Shown one piece after another: positions 13,001 to 25,382 of a stretch of 64,000 bases of DNA. The DNA is from Paramecium sonneborni (lineage: Eukaryota > Ciliophora > Oligohymenophorea > Peniculida > Parameciidae), in assembly GCA_905182985.1 (NCBI GenBank), contig CAJJDN010000024.1:436925-500924 (forward strand), written 5' to 3'. The translations under genes and the position numbers were made by a program. The first letter of the stretch is position 1. Every line of letters starts with the position of its first letter. The notes under the pieces were generated by a model. That model was not told the origin of the DNA and did no database searches. It saw only the letters and a list, made by a program, of their open reading frames with translations.

Positions 13001-15199
13001 TCTTTTTAATACCTTTTCAAATTCCAATGTCTTATCCTATAATTATCTTTCTAAATCTCTACATTATATCTTAAACGATTCTATTTCATACTCCAATTAC
13101 TTAATTCTCTTCAATTCATCTAAATTAGATTTCTGTTTCTCTACAGTCATAGTATATGTTGTAATTTATTCTTTATATTTTTCTTCCCTAATTTAAAATA
13201 TTCTAATTTGTTCTTATAATTAAATTTATTCCATCTCTAACTCCTAAATTCTTTATTTATCATAATCTGATTTTGTATAAACTGTTTAATGAGAATCAAA
13301 TTAAGATCTTATTTCAATCAATTATTGTCTTATTTCTTAATTCTTCTCTTATTCCTCATAAAATTTTTCTTTCCATAATTTAACTTATACTTCCATTTCC
13401 TAACATTATTATTCAATTATCCTGTTGTCTCTTCTCAATTTCTCTAAATCTTTTTAATGATTTTCTAATTCAAAATAATATTATGATGCTTATTGAATTT
13501 CTATTCTCCTTTCCTATTATACTTTTATCTATTGAATTTCTTTCTAATAATGAGTTTCTAAATCAAAAATCTTTTTTTATTCTAATGACAATTGATCATT
13601 CAATTATTTCACATAATCTTATTCTCTTTATAATTTTTCATTTATCTACTTTAATTAAACTTCGTAATACTCCTTTAAATTTGATTATTAATTAAATTAC
13701 TCAATTTTCAAAGAGAAATCCTTCTTTTATAAAGATATTTAGTTCTCTAATTATATAATCTATCTTTCAAGTTCAAATATTCTACTTTTCTCTTTTTCAG
13801 ATTATCTTTAAAAATTCATTTCTCCTTCCTTTTTTAATCTTTCATATTATTTTGTTAATGATTAATTTTCTATTTCTAATGAAGATAAATGTTATCTCAA
13901 AGTTAATATCTCAGATTCATATTTTTTTGTTATCTTTTACAATTGCCCTTCATTCTATGATTATTTTTATCTATCCCATTCTTATTTTTCGATCTTTAAT
14001 TACTCTTCAAATATAATTCGTAGTTCTTTTTCCATATTATTTATTTTATATTAAAGCTTCGATATTGTTTCATCTTTTTCTCTAATCAATTAATCAACAT
14101 TTGTATTTTTATTTTAATGGTACATAACTTATTACTCAAGTTCCTTTGTTTCAATTTTATAAGCATTTATTTATTAATTTAATTAGTTTATATTACTTTC
14201 TAAAGATCTTATTTAAGCTTTATATCTATCACTTTCAACACTATTTCTTGTTGCATTTTCTAATTAAGTAATACTTAAACGATATCCATTGTTTTATTCC
14301 TGTAGCTATTTAATTTCTGTAATTAAAATTTCTAATTCTTCTTTCATTTATTAATTTTCATTTCTATAAAAATTTAATTACTCTTCAGATTGGATTATTT
14401 TCATTTTCAAATTATCATAATCCTTCATCTTAATTTCTACAGAAATATATTTTTGTTTCCAATTTTCTAATTCATTTTGAATGTTATAGATTTTATAGCT
14501 ATCTCTTTAATTTTTCTCATTTTATTGCTACTCAATTTATTTTTAAGTTTCATTAATTCTAATTTCCATCTAAATGATTCTTCTTTCACTTTCTTCTTTT
14601 TAGATTTCTGCTGTTTAATATTTTTCCTACAATTATCTGCATTAAGTTTAATAGAATGTCACCTCTTGATTTAGTTAATCAATTTAATACTACATATTAC
14701 TCTTTGATTCAGCCATAGCAGATTCTAGTTTAAATTGATTTTAATTATGAGCCTCTATCAATATTTGAATATCATTATCCATCTCCTTTATTTTATCATT
14801 TAAAGTCTGAATTGTTCTTTCATATAATTCATTATCTGATGATCGAAACTAAACTTCAGATTAATATCTTGCAATTTCCTAAGTTAATCTAGTTATTTCA
14901 TTTTAAGTTGAAGAGTTCCTTTACTCTCTCCCTTGCCTTATTTCTTACTCTAAAGTTTAAGCCCTACTTTTATACATTTAGATTTCCTATTCATATTTAC
15001 TTTTTAATCTCAAGAATTCATCCCCTTGTTTTCTTTATTATTCTAGCTAAGCATTTAACTCGGATATTTCTTGAAAATTTAATATGTTATTACCTTGTTA
15101 AGATTTAATGTATTGCTAAGATAATGTGTATATTTCTTATTTGTATTGCCTCCTTAATTAATTGATTTGACTTTATTAATTTTCATCTATATTCTGCAT
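10014..15199 (-). CDS. Giant coiled-coil protein with ~43-residue tandem repeats
   Basis: One minus-strand frame of about 1700 codons starts MQNIDENQQSQINQLRRQYK and is coiled coil almost throughout. Between about 11420 and 13010 it contains a dozen degenerate repeats. Each has a KKQE(V/K)I-ET-(V)EV-SE-DK-RI-QLE pattern, and units alternate between about 126 and 132 nt, so the larger period is near 258 nt. The C-terminus (SGFNLEDTKKIKSIMN, then a Ser/Asn-rich tail) is not coiled coil. Introns of 23 nt (about 10400) and 25 nt (about 10060) are clear; one more frame change is unresolved. It is probably a filament, rootlet or basal-body structural protein. No family was recognised. Confidence 0.82.
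11420..13010 (-). repeat. Degenerate tandem coding repeats, ~129 nt unit in a ~258 nt dimer
   Basis: Successive copies of a plus-strand block (like ACTTCTA..CTTTCAGT..TACTTCT) recur at about 11440, 11567, 11699, 11822, 11956, 12080, 12214, 12340, 12472 and 12598, with weaker copies to about 12970. Spacing alternates near 126 and 132 bases. All are multiples of three in the coding frame, giving 42- and 44-residue units. Confidence 0.75.
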
Positions 15200-15523
15200 T
15201 ATGGGCTTAATCAATTTTTATTTTTTTTGAATTAACTAAAATACTCTTTAGATATATCATTGATAATTAATAAACTAATTGTCACTTTTTTCAGCGGTCT
15301 TTGATAATGTAAAAAATCAAGGTTATGCTCTCAATTTATGAATCAAATATTTATTTTGATCATCAAATATTATTATATCATATTGATGACCAAATTTAAT
15401 TTTATTTAAATTTTAAATATGTTTTCAATTCATCTAAAAGAACTTGTAGTATAGAGAATTGATTTAGAAAATAAATCATTTATTTAAGTATAAAAAAAAT
15501 AAATATTTGAAAAAAATAAAAGA
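15200..15523. other. Intergenic region
   Basis: AT-rich sequence upstream of the giant coiled-coil gene and downstream of the cyclic-nucleotide-binding gene, both on the minus strand. No coding frame or structure stands out. Confidence 0.5.
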
Positions 15524-17389
15524 TCAAGATTGTAATTTATGTAATTAACTCATAGTTAAGACTTTCTCTGCAACTTGTACTGTTTTCTTAAATTTTTTGT
15601 TTTCCTGAACTTATACTAGATACTATTAGTTATTAATAAATTATAAATTTTACATTATCATATAATGTATGTTTCTTTTTGGTTGTTCTATCTGTTGGTT
15701 ACAACAATTATGAAGCTAAATCTAGGGATAATAATTCTTTATGCATTTCATTTTTTCTAATTTAAGTTTACATTCTTTAATGTTCTTCTTTCATTTCTTT
15801 AAATTCATCTTTCATTTATTTAATTTATTATTCTAAAAGATAGGTATATTCTTAAAATTTATCTCTTTCATCAACAATTTTGTAATAATCATTATTAAGT
15901 TCTTCTAAAACTAATTAATTTGGATCCATATGTATTTCTATATCATTATCCTCATCTTTAATAGATTTTCCTTATTTACGAGCTTTTTTGAGTTCTTCTT
16001 TTTTTTTTTAGGCTTATGTTCTTTGTTCATTTAGTTTATCTCTTATAAATATGCTTAAACCACTTTCAAACATAGGATCTTTTCTATCTTTTATTTCATT
16101 TGGTTAATAATATCTTTTAGCAACAAGATCTTTATATACATCTAATAAATATAAAGGAGCAATTATTTATTTTTCTAATTAAGAAGCAGCACTTTTATCA
16201 TCTTATTTCATTTTGTTCACATCAATTTCAAAAAAATTATTCATTAATTAAGAAGTACTTTATTAATCCTTTTTACTAATTGGTTTCAATGTATGAGATA
16301 GTTCATCTACTAATGCTACTACTTTCCTTTATAATCCTTATTATTCATCTTTGAATTACTTTTCAAATAATTCTTTTAATTTTTAAGCCTCAAATCTAGT
16401 AAGCATTGTTATAATTGAACAAGCACTTTAACCTGAAATAGTAGCAATATCATCTAAATTTGATTTTGTTATTCTTAATAATAAGCATTTCATCCGAGAA
16501 ATAATATTATTTTCTTAATTTGCATTTATTAAATACTATTTTAATCCTATAGTATCTCCTTGTTTGTAAATAATAGATGGTTAATTTTCTTAAAATTCAA
16601 TTAATTCACCATCTAAAACAATATAAAAAACATTTGATGCTTAATGTGCTCTAATTAAAATTTCTTATGTTTTAGTTTCAATAAGAGTGCAATTTTATAC
16701 AAATGCACGTTTATCTCTCTAATCTAATTGATTCCAAAAAAATCTTAGATTTCTTGATTCTTCTACTATTTATTTATCTTTTTTTTTTTTATTTGGTTCA
16801 GGATCTGGTTTAACACCTAACTAATCTAAAAGAAACATAATTTTTTTTGTAGTAGTTTCTACAATAGTCTATTCTGGTTAACTCTAATATTCTAAACCCA
16901 AAAATTATTATGAGACTGAATTCAATGTGAAAAGTGAAATTTGCTTAAAAAGAAAAGTTGAGAACTCTGAATCTCGTTTCTATAAAATTCTTAAATCATC
17001 TAATCTTATTATAGCAATATATCCTTCTTCTTTTGCAAAATAATCAATTTATTATACTTCACATCTGTAATATAAGAAATTATTAATTACCCTGCCAATT
17101 TTATACAGGCCATATGACCTAAACAATCTCCTTCAACTAATGTTATTTTATGTTAATTTTCTACAAATCCATGTATCTAACCTTTCAAAACAAATCCAAG
17201 AAAATCTACTGGTTCTCCTCTTCTTGTAATTTAAGTTTTCTCTTTGAAACTTAAAAATCTAAAGTAATCCTAAAACAAAATCAATTATTTTTAAGTAAAA
17301 GGAGAGAAGAACTTAGTAGATTTTCTTAAAGTCTCTAAAGCTGGCATTATCTAATCTTTTACTAATTCTGATTACAAACGTACTCTCAT
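15524..17389 (-). CDS. Protein with two cyclic nucleotide-binding-like domains
   Basis: The start MRVRLQSELVKDQIMPALE precedes a first cNMP-binding-type domain (LSFKEKTQITRRGEPVDFLG, FVLKGQIHGFV, LVEGDCLG). A second follows (LIETKTQEILIRAHQASNVF, YIVLDGELIEF, YKQGDTIG). The strand order and GE/G turns are as in protein kinase A regulatory subunits, but the phosphate-binding cassette arginine is not obvious, so ligand binding is uncertain. The C-terminal third is charged coiled coil. Two introns, 26 nt (near 17090) and about 31 nt (near 15640), give a closed frame of 602 residues. No kinase or channel domain is attached. It may be a scaffold or cilium protein; that is inference. Confidence 0.7.
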
Positions 17390-17439
17390 TTTAATTAATA
17401 AATATGATAAAAACTTTAAATATTTTATGAGTTGAAAAG

Positions 17440-17766
17440 ATGGATAATAAGATTACCTAATCTTTAATCTAATTAGCTTTATTTCTGGATTAAGAAAATC
17501 GATTGAATACTAATTAGATAAACATCATAGAAAATTTGCAAAAAATTGTAATAATAAATATGAAATTATTTAATTAGAAGATGTTGTATTCTTAATTTTA
17601 GAATAAATTTAAGGAGGAACATTATATAACCTAATAAAAAAATTAGAAATCAATCATTAAATATATTTTGATATTGGTTAAGATGAAAAGAGACTTAATA
17701 ATTATTTTATTGAAAATTTTTACAATCATGCAAATATTATAATAATTAAAATTGATTACTTAATGA
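17440..17766 (+). pseudogene. Small hypothetical gene with apparent frameshift
   Basis: From ATG at 17440 the frame encodes MDNKITQSLIQLALFLDQEN and on to about residue 36. The best continuation (EIIQLEDVVFLILEQIQGG, then LYNLIKKLEINHQ) is in another frame, reached by adding one base in the A6 run near 17540. The second frame runs on past 17780 into the antisense of the next gene. I do not recognise the product. It may be a real short gene with a sequencing error in a homopolymer, a decaying copy, or chance. It lies between the start of the cyclic-nucleotide-binding gene and the stop of the F-BAR-TBC gene. Confidence 0.3.
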
Positions 17767-17779
17767 ATCTAAATATATT

Positions 17780-20700
17780 TCATTTATATTTGAATTATTT
17801 TAATTATGAATCGAAATTTGTTGAAAAACAATTAAATTCTTATTCTAATTGTTATAAAAGACTATTTGTAACTTTAAACTAATTTGTGATTATTCTCTTT
17901 AGAGATTTTGATGGAACTTTTAGTTTAGTACAAACATATTCTTAAACTTATGATTCAGTCTTAAGGCTAAATAATTCATTCTTTATTATTTCACTCAAAA
18001 AGTGAAGTATCTAATCAAAATCTAGTTACAGCAATTCTTTTTAATAAAAATATAATAAAAATAACACACATTTATAAAATCCTAGTTATTATATTATTAC
18101 TTTTACCTTTCCATTATTAAATGATAAATATATCCCAAATAATATTTAGTAATGCTGATTGTAATGTAAATTAATATACCTAACTAAATACAGTGATAAA
18201 CCATGCAGTTAAATAGTAGGATGCATCAATTTTTTACTTTTATAATTATATTAATTTACTTTTTTAAAATGATGATATAAATTAGGTAAAAATAAGAATA
18301 GTAATCTCTCATATTAATAAAATACTTTTTTCTATAAAAAATAATAATTAATAAATACCAGCATTTCAAATTCATTTTCAAAATATTAAGAAAAATAGTT
18401 TCTCATAATATAATCAAATACAATATATGTGACTTCCTCATCTTCAAATGTTAAATAAAGATATCCAACTATATAATTCATTCCTTAACAATATCCTACT
18501 TCTTTATTATGAAATGCATATGTTCTTAGAAATGATTACAATTTACTAGAAGGAACCTTTTCAAAATGTAATTGCAAAGATCTTTAAACATCCATGGTTA
18601 TAATTTCTTCATATTATTATATTTCTTATTAAGCTTCTGATTTTTTTAGAGCATAATCCATATGATTTTAATCTGTTCTTAAATAAACTTTCAAATTTTA
18701 TGCTCTGTAATATTAATTTTGTTCCATATATGGTAGACTATTATGAATAATGTAATATTTTTCAATAGCAAATCTTAAGTGAAATTTAAAGGCTTTAGAT
18801 ACTAATAATAATTAATATGGTCTATCTTAATATGATAAATATTTAATAGCCAATCTGATTGCATAAATTTATCTTGATTAAATATTATTTAATCCATGTC
18901 TTCTAAATTTCTCTTCTTTTCTTTATTTTATTCCCAAACCAGAACAATATTTTGAATTGAATGTTATTGCATTCTTTTCTTCCAATATTTGTAATAATTT
19001 TTCTAATTAAACTTTTTCTAATTTGATATCAGAATGAAATGCAAGTTCTAAAATTACATCTGTTCCTAATTAAGGAGAAACATTTAATTCACTAAGGAAT
19101 GTTGCAATCTCATGTAAAACTATGTATTTCTATTATTAATATTTCTCTTTTTCTGAATATTATTATCCTTAAACAACACCAGTTATTTTTTTTAATCCTT
19201 TACTAATTAAACCATATCCTTTTTTTACTATATTAAATTATTGATCTAAAATTTGTTTTTATTAAAATTTAGTAGATTTAATATGTTCATATAAAGATTT
19301 CCATTTTAATTTATTTTACCAAATATCTAATTTAGAAAAACTTGAAATAAGATGAAAGTTATCACCTTTTACAATTTTATATGATAATTATAAAAAGATA
19401 TAGAATTCTTCAACATCAAATTCAGCATCTAAAATTAAGAAAACATGTTTAAAAATAGCACTAACTTCATTAAATGAATCTTCAGATAAATTTAATGATT
19501 TAACTTTTCTCTTATCTATCTCTTTTTATAATAAATTAATTAAAAATGATCTAGCTGATTATTTAGTCATTAATTATTTCACTCCCAAATATTCATGAGA
19601 CATAAATTAATTTGATTTTGTTGAAGATGTAGAAAATGATCTATTTCTTGAATTATTAACACTGTCATCTGAAGTTTCTTAATTTTCCATAAGATCATTA
19701 ATAAATTACATAATTTTAGTAGCTTGCTCTTCAGTTAATTATTCACCAATTAATGTCCATTCACTTCCAACAAATTATAATGCTTTTTTCTATTCACCTC
19801 TCTTAATTTAATCATAATTTATTTAATCAAATAATGAAAATTAAACTGTCTCAGCTTTCAATAAATAAAAGATTTACTTCCACTCTTTTTAAGTAATCTT
19901 TAAATCTAATGTTGAAGATCTAATGGTTATTTTTAAATGACTCTCAATTCTAATTAATTTAGTTTATCTTAGTAAATAGAATAGACAGTTTCATTTGTTA
20001 ATTTCTTCATAAGTGATAACATTATTGACTTTGAAAATTTAATTCTAATTCAAATAAATATTTACCTATTTTCGTCATTTAAAAATACTTATTAATACCA
20101 CTCTTTAATCTTAATATCAAAGTCTGTTAATTTCTTATTTCCTTTTTCTATAATCTTTTTATAATCTTCTTAAGCTTCTATTGCAATTTCTTTTAATTTT
20201 ATTTACCTTTCTGAAGCTTTCACTAATTCATCCTTACCTTTGTTTCCTTTAGCAATTTCACCAACTGTTCTTTCCATAAGTAATTAACATTTATCAGCAT
20301 TTTACATTAAACGTATGTATTCTTCTTATTAATCTGAAATTTGTTTATTTAAAGATTAAACGTTTCCCATATAATCTTTCATTTCTGAAGATAATTTTAA
20401 GTTTATATTTCTATAATTGCTCATTATTAATTGATAAGGTTCAAGAACCTAAAGTACATTTAAAAAATAAATAAAACCTCGCTTCTTAAATTTTCACTCG
20501 TTTATTGCCACTATTAAGAATTTTAAAGTAAAAAGTTGCTTAAATATTAGTAAACACATTCAATATTGTCATCATCACCAGTGCCTTTACTCACAAATTC
20601 GTGGAGTTTTTCCGCAATTTTTTTTAAAGAAGTTGAAAAAGTAGTACATGCTCTTTCAATTTCTTTGAACTGAATATAATAGGTAAAATATTACAGTTTT

Positions 20701-20793
20701 TTCTAATTCTAGAGTGTTGTTATTTGTATTTAGAAGATAAGAATGTAATTGCAAAAATTCTTAGGATGTATATTCAATAAATTGATTCGCCAT
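17780..20793 (-). CDS. F-BAR plus TBC (Rab GAP) domain protein
   Basis: The N-terminus (MANQFIEYTSQEFLQLHSYL) starts a typical FCH/F-BAR helical domain with ELEKTFKEIERACTTFSTSL and SEVLEPYQLI. Such domains bind and curve membranes. After a middle region of unclear fold comes a TBC domain: LRTYAFHNKEVGYCQGMNY, then IDASYYLTAWFITVF and NIIWDIFIIQQWKGF. TBC domains speed GTP hydrolysis by Rab GTPases; the arginine finger (VQRSLQLHF) and the YCQGMN glutamine are present. At least seven introns of 21-29 nt are needed, giving about 945 residues. It probably acts in endocytic or phagosome traffic. Its ATG lies 51 bases from the ATG of ATG4, which is divergent. The middle region could be related to the KIAA0513/SBF2 type, with low confidence. 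Confidence 0.85.
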
Positions 20794-20844
20794 TAATTAT
20801 TAATAATATATAAAAATCAGTATTGTTTGATAACATTAATTACT

Positions 20845-22124
20845 ATGCAAAATTTATGTGGATCATTTCTTGATAAATGGTATAATACAAAATTTAGTTT
20901 GAATTAATATATTTATGGTGTTGATAAGTAGTTAAGGATAAAGGATAAAATCATTCACATTTTGAACTAAACAATAAAAAACGATATAGGCATAGAGGTA
21001 AGATAACTATTTTTTATAATAAGTAAAGAATGGATAAATTGAAGGAAACTTGTTAAAAAATCATTTGGTTTTCATATAGAAAAAGAATTCCAAAATTTTA
21101 AAGTTTTAATTTCTATTTTATTTATAAGTAAGCTCTCTCACATCAGATACAGGTTGGGGATGTATGATTAGAGTAGCTTAAATGGCTTTAGCATAAATAA
21201 TTAAGCATTTTCATTCTTTTACTAAAGAAGAATAATTAATAGTTTTAATTAGACATTTTATAGATGATGATGAAGATGAATTAAGTGATTTTATAAAGTA
21301 AAAAAATAAGAACTAAATAAAATATTACCATGCTCCATTTTCTATTTAAAAAATAGTATATTATGCAAAAATTGAACTTAATAAAGAACCTGGAGAATGG
21401 TATAAACCAAATGAAATACTTTTAATATTAGAATAATTGTTTAAATATTCTTAATGTAAATTAACAATCAATATTAGACTCTATAAATATGGATATATAT
21501 ATAAATTATGATTGTGCTTTTATTCTTTAGGATGCAATTAAATAAATGTATAATTATGATAAAGGTAATGAAGAATGGTTGAATAATCAAATATCAAATA
21601 ATATTAAATTCTAGTAGTAAGTCAATAAAGGTATAGCTGTCTTTTTACCTGCTAGAATTGGATTATAAAATGTAAATAAGGATAATTTGTTAGTATTAAA
21701 TAATTTAATGACTTTACCATATTTCCATGGTATTATTGGTGGAGCTTAAAATAAAGCATTTTATATTGTTGGAAGAATTTAAGATTATTATATATATCTT
21801 GATCCACATTTTGTATAAACAGCTTAAAATTTTGATGATCTCTCAAAAAGTCATGTATCATATAGTTGCTAGGATATTTAATTAATTAATAATGAATTAA
21901 TTGATCCATCAATTGTTATTTGTTTATGTATCAGTAATGAAATTGAATTATTAAATTTATGGCAAATAGTAAATTAATTTAAATTAATTTAGCTAAATAA
22001 AATGAAGGAAGAATACTAAGAACATTTTTTTATTTCACTTTTAGAAACTAATGATAAAATAGAAAAGATCGAAACTTTTGATTATTTAAATGAAAATCAT
22101 GAATTAGTAAGCATATTATAATGA
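20845..22124 (+). CDS. ATG4: Cysteine protease ATG4 (autophagy)
   Basis: The motif SDTGWGCMIRVAQM carries the catalytic cysteine of the ATG4 (C54) family. The partner Asp and His are in IYLDPHFVQ, after HGIIGGAQNKAFYIVG. KIIWFSYRKRIP and the WYKPNEIL region also fit. ATG4 trims Atg8/LC3 at its C-terminus and later frees it from lipid on autophagosomes, in the cytosol. Introns of 26, 26 and 22 nt close the frame at 401 residues, a normal length. Divergent from the F-BAR-TBC gene with a 51-base gap, so the two may share a promoter. Confidence 0.93.
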
Positions 22125-22163
22125 AAATTATATACTTTTATTTAATAAATATCTATTTTATTA

Positions 22164-22836
22164 ATGTCAAGATAATAAAACAAATAAACACAACCACCTC
22201 CTTAAACTACAAAAGTTGTATAATAATAAAGAAATCCATAACCACTTCCACCTCCAAAATAAAAAGTATTTAATGCTGAAGATTATGCAAAACCTCCTCA
22301 TCTAACAAAAGAGGAAGTTTTAGAAGTTAAAGTATGAAAATGTAAAATTTTAAGTAAGCATTTGATATTTTTGATAATGATGGATCAGGAGCTATTGATC
22401 CATAAGAATTAAGAGAAGCATTTGAAGCATCTGGAATAAAAACATATCACAATAAATTTATTTATTAAGTTTTGGGTGAATTAGATACTGACAATTCAGG
22501 AGGTATTGATTTTGAAGAATTTTTACATCTTGCTACAGCTAAAGTGAGTGATAAAGATACACGTGAATAAATTCAAAAAGTATTTAATTTGTATGATTGG
22601 AATAAAGAAGGTATATCTATTTATTATTATTTTAAAGGTCGAATCACTTGGGATGAATTAAAAAGAGTAGCTTAAGATCTAGGAGAAGAAATGACAGATG
22701 AAGAAATCTAACATATGTTTAAAAAAGTATTTATTTCTATTTTCAATCTTTCTAGGCTGACTTAGATGATGATGGATTTGTTACATTTGATGATTTTTAT
22801 AATCTAATGACATAAAAAGAATATGGAAAATAATGA
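22164..22836 (+). CDS. Centrin-like EF-hand protein
   Basis: A Pro/Gln-rich N-terminal tail of about 45 residues precedes four EF-hands in centrin order. Loop 1 is DIFDNDGSGAIDPQEL, loop 2 DTDNSGGIDFEEF, loop 3 NLYDWNKEGRITWDEL (with a Trp and a Lys in place of usual ligands) and loop 4 DLDDDGFVTFDDF. LRVAFDLGEEMTDEEIQ-like spacing between loops 3 and 4 is typical. Introns of 23, 27 and 29 nt give 197 residues. Centrins act in basal bodies and in the contractile infraciliary lattice of ciliates. Loop 3 probably binds calcium weakly. The gene follows ATG4 by only 39 bases. Confidence 0.92.
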
Positions 22837-22895
22837 GCTTTACATTATTAAATAAAATAGTTATTATTTTTTTATTTATCAACAACCTATTATTA

Positions 22896-24762
<1,867 letters not shown>

Positions 24763-24973
24763 TAAATATTAAATAATTATTAATAAACAGCATTTATCAA
24801 AGCATACTTAGATAATTTTCGCCATCTTATTTTAATATCAATTAAATCCTTAAGTATTTTTAGATACTAAAGATATTATTCATCCTTTAGTTAATTAGAA
24901 CTGAAAAGAAATGCTACAATTTCATATAAAAAGATGTTCAATTAAATATGTTTATAATGATCACATCCTCTTA
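24763..24973. other. Intergenic region upstream of SNF1-like kinase
   Basis: About 210 bases between the kinase start and the stop of the L41 gene, both on the minus strand. Nothing more can be assigned. Confidence 0.5.
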
Positions 24974-25042
24974 TCACTTACGTGCCTTACGTCTTTTTCT
25001 CTTAAGTCTTCGCATTCTCTTTTTTCTCCACTTTTCTCTCAT
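24974..25042 (-). CDS. RPL41: Ribosomal protein L41 (eL41), 22 residues
   Basis: The 23-codon frame on the minus strand gives MREKWRKKRMRRLKRKRRKA and two more residues (R, K) before TGA. This is nearly identical to the universal eukaryotic L41, the smallest ribosomal protein (25 residues in most species), which sits at the bridge between the two subunits. The C-terminus is slightly shorter than usual. No intron is needed. The run of Arg and Lys codons makes this one of the few GC-richer spots here. Confidence 0.95.
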   Translation of the reverse strand: MREKWRKKRMRRLKRKRRKARK

Positions 25043-25382
25043 TATTTATTTTAATTAATGAATAAAGATTTTAATTTTTTAATTTATATGTTTCAATTTC
25101 TGATATATATTATTGTCTTTATTAATATGATTTAATCTTAAACTTTATTTACTTTTTATTACTAGAACTTAATAAAATGTTATCATATTAATAATTCTTT
25201 ATTTATATAATTTTGAATATAAACTAAATTTATAACTGCCTTAATTTAACAATATATAATATGAAAGAACTATATTATTGCAAAAATAAATCATATTTAT
25301 CTTCAAATAATTAAATAGTTAAATGTATGAATAAGTTTAGAAGAATTTTATCATAAATTTTATTAATTATTAATTATTAAAT
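25043..25382. other. Intergenic region between divergent genes
   Basis: AT-rich sequence between the starts of L41 (minus) and the next large gene (plus). It must contain both promoters. No motif stands out. Confidence 0.5.

Noticed and set aside
12133..13695. Plus-strand leucine/isoleucine-rich frames that look like membrane proteins
   Set aside because: They are antisense reflections of the coiled-coil gene on the minus strand: AT-rich Lys/Glu/Asn codons read backwards give Leu, Ile, Phe and Ser.
24780..24840. A minus-strand ATG frame upstream of the SNF1-like kinase (MAKIIQVCFDK)
   Set aside because: It ends soon, has no link to the kinase frame, and is not supported by a splice that would join it to the kinase.
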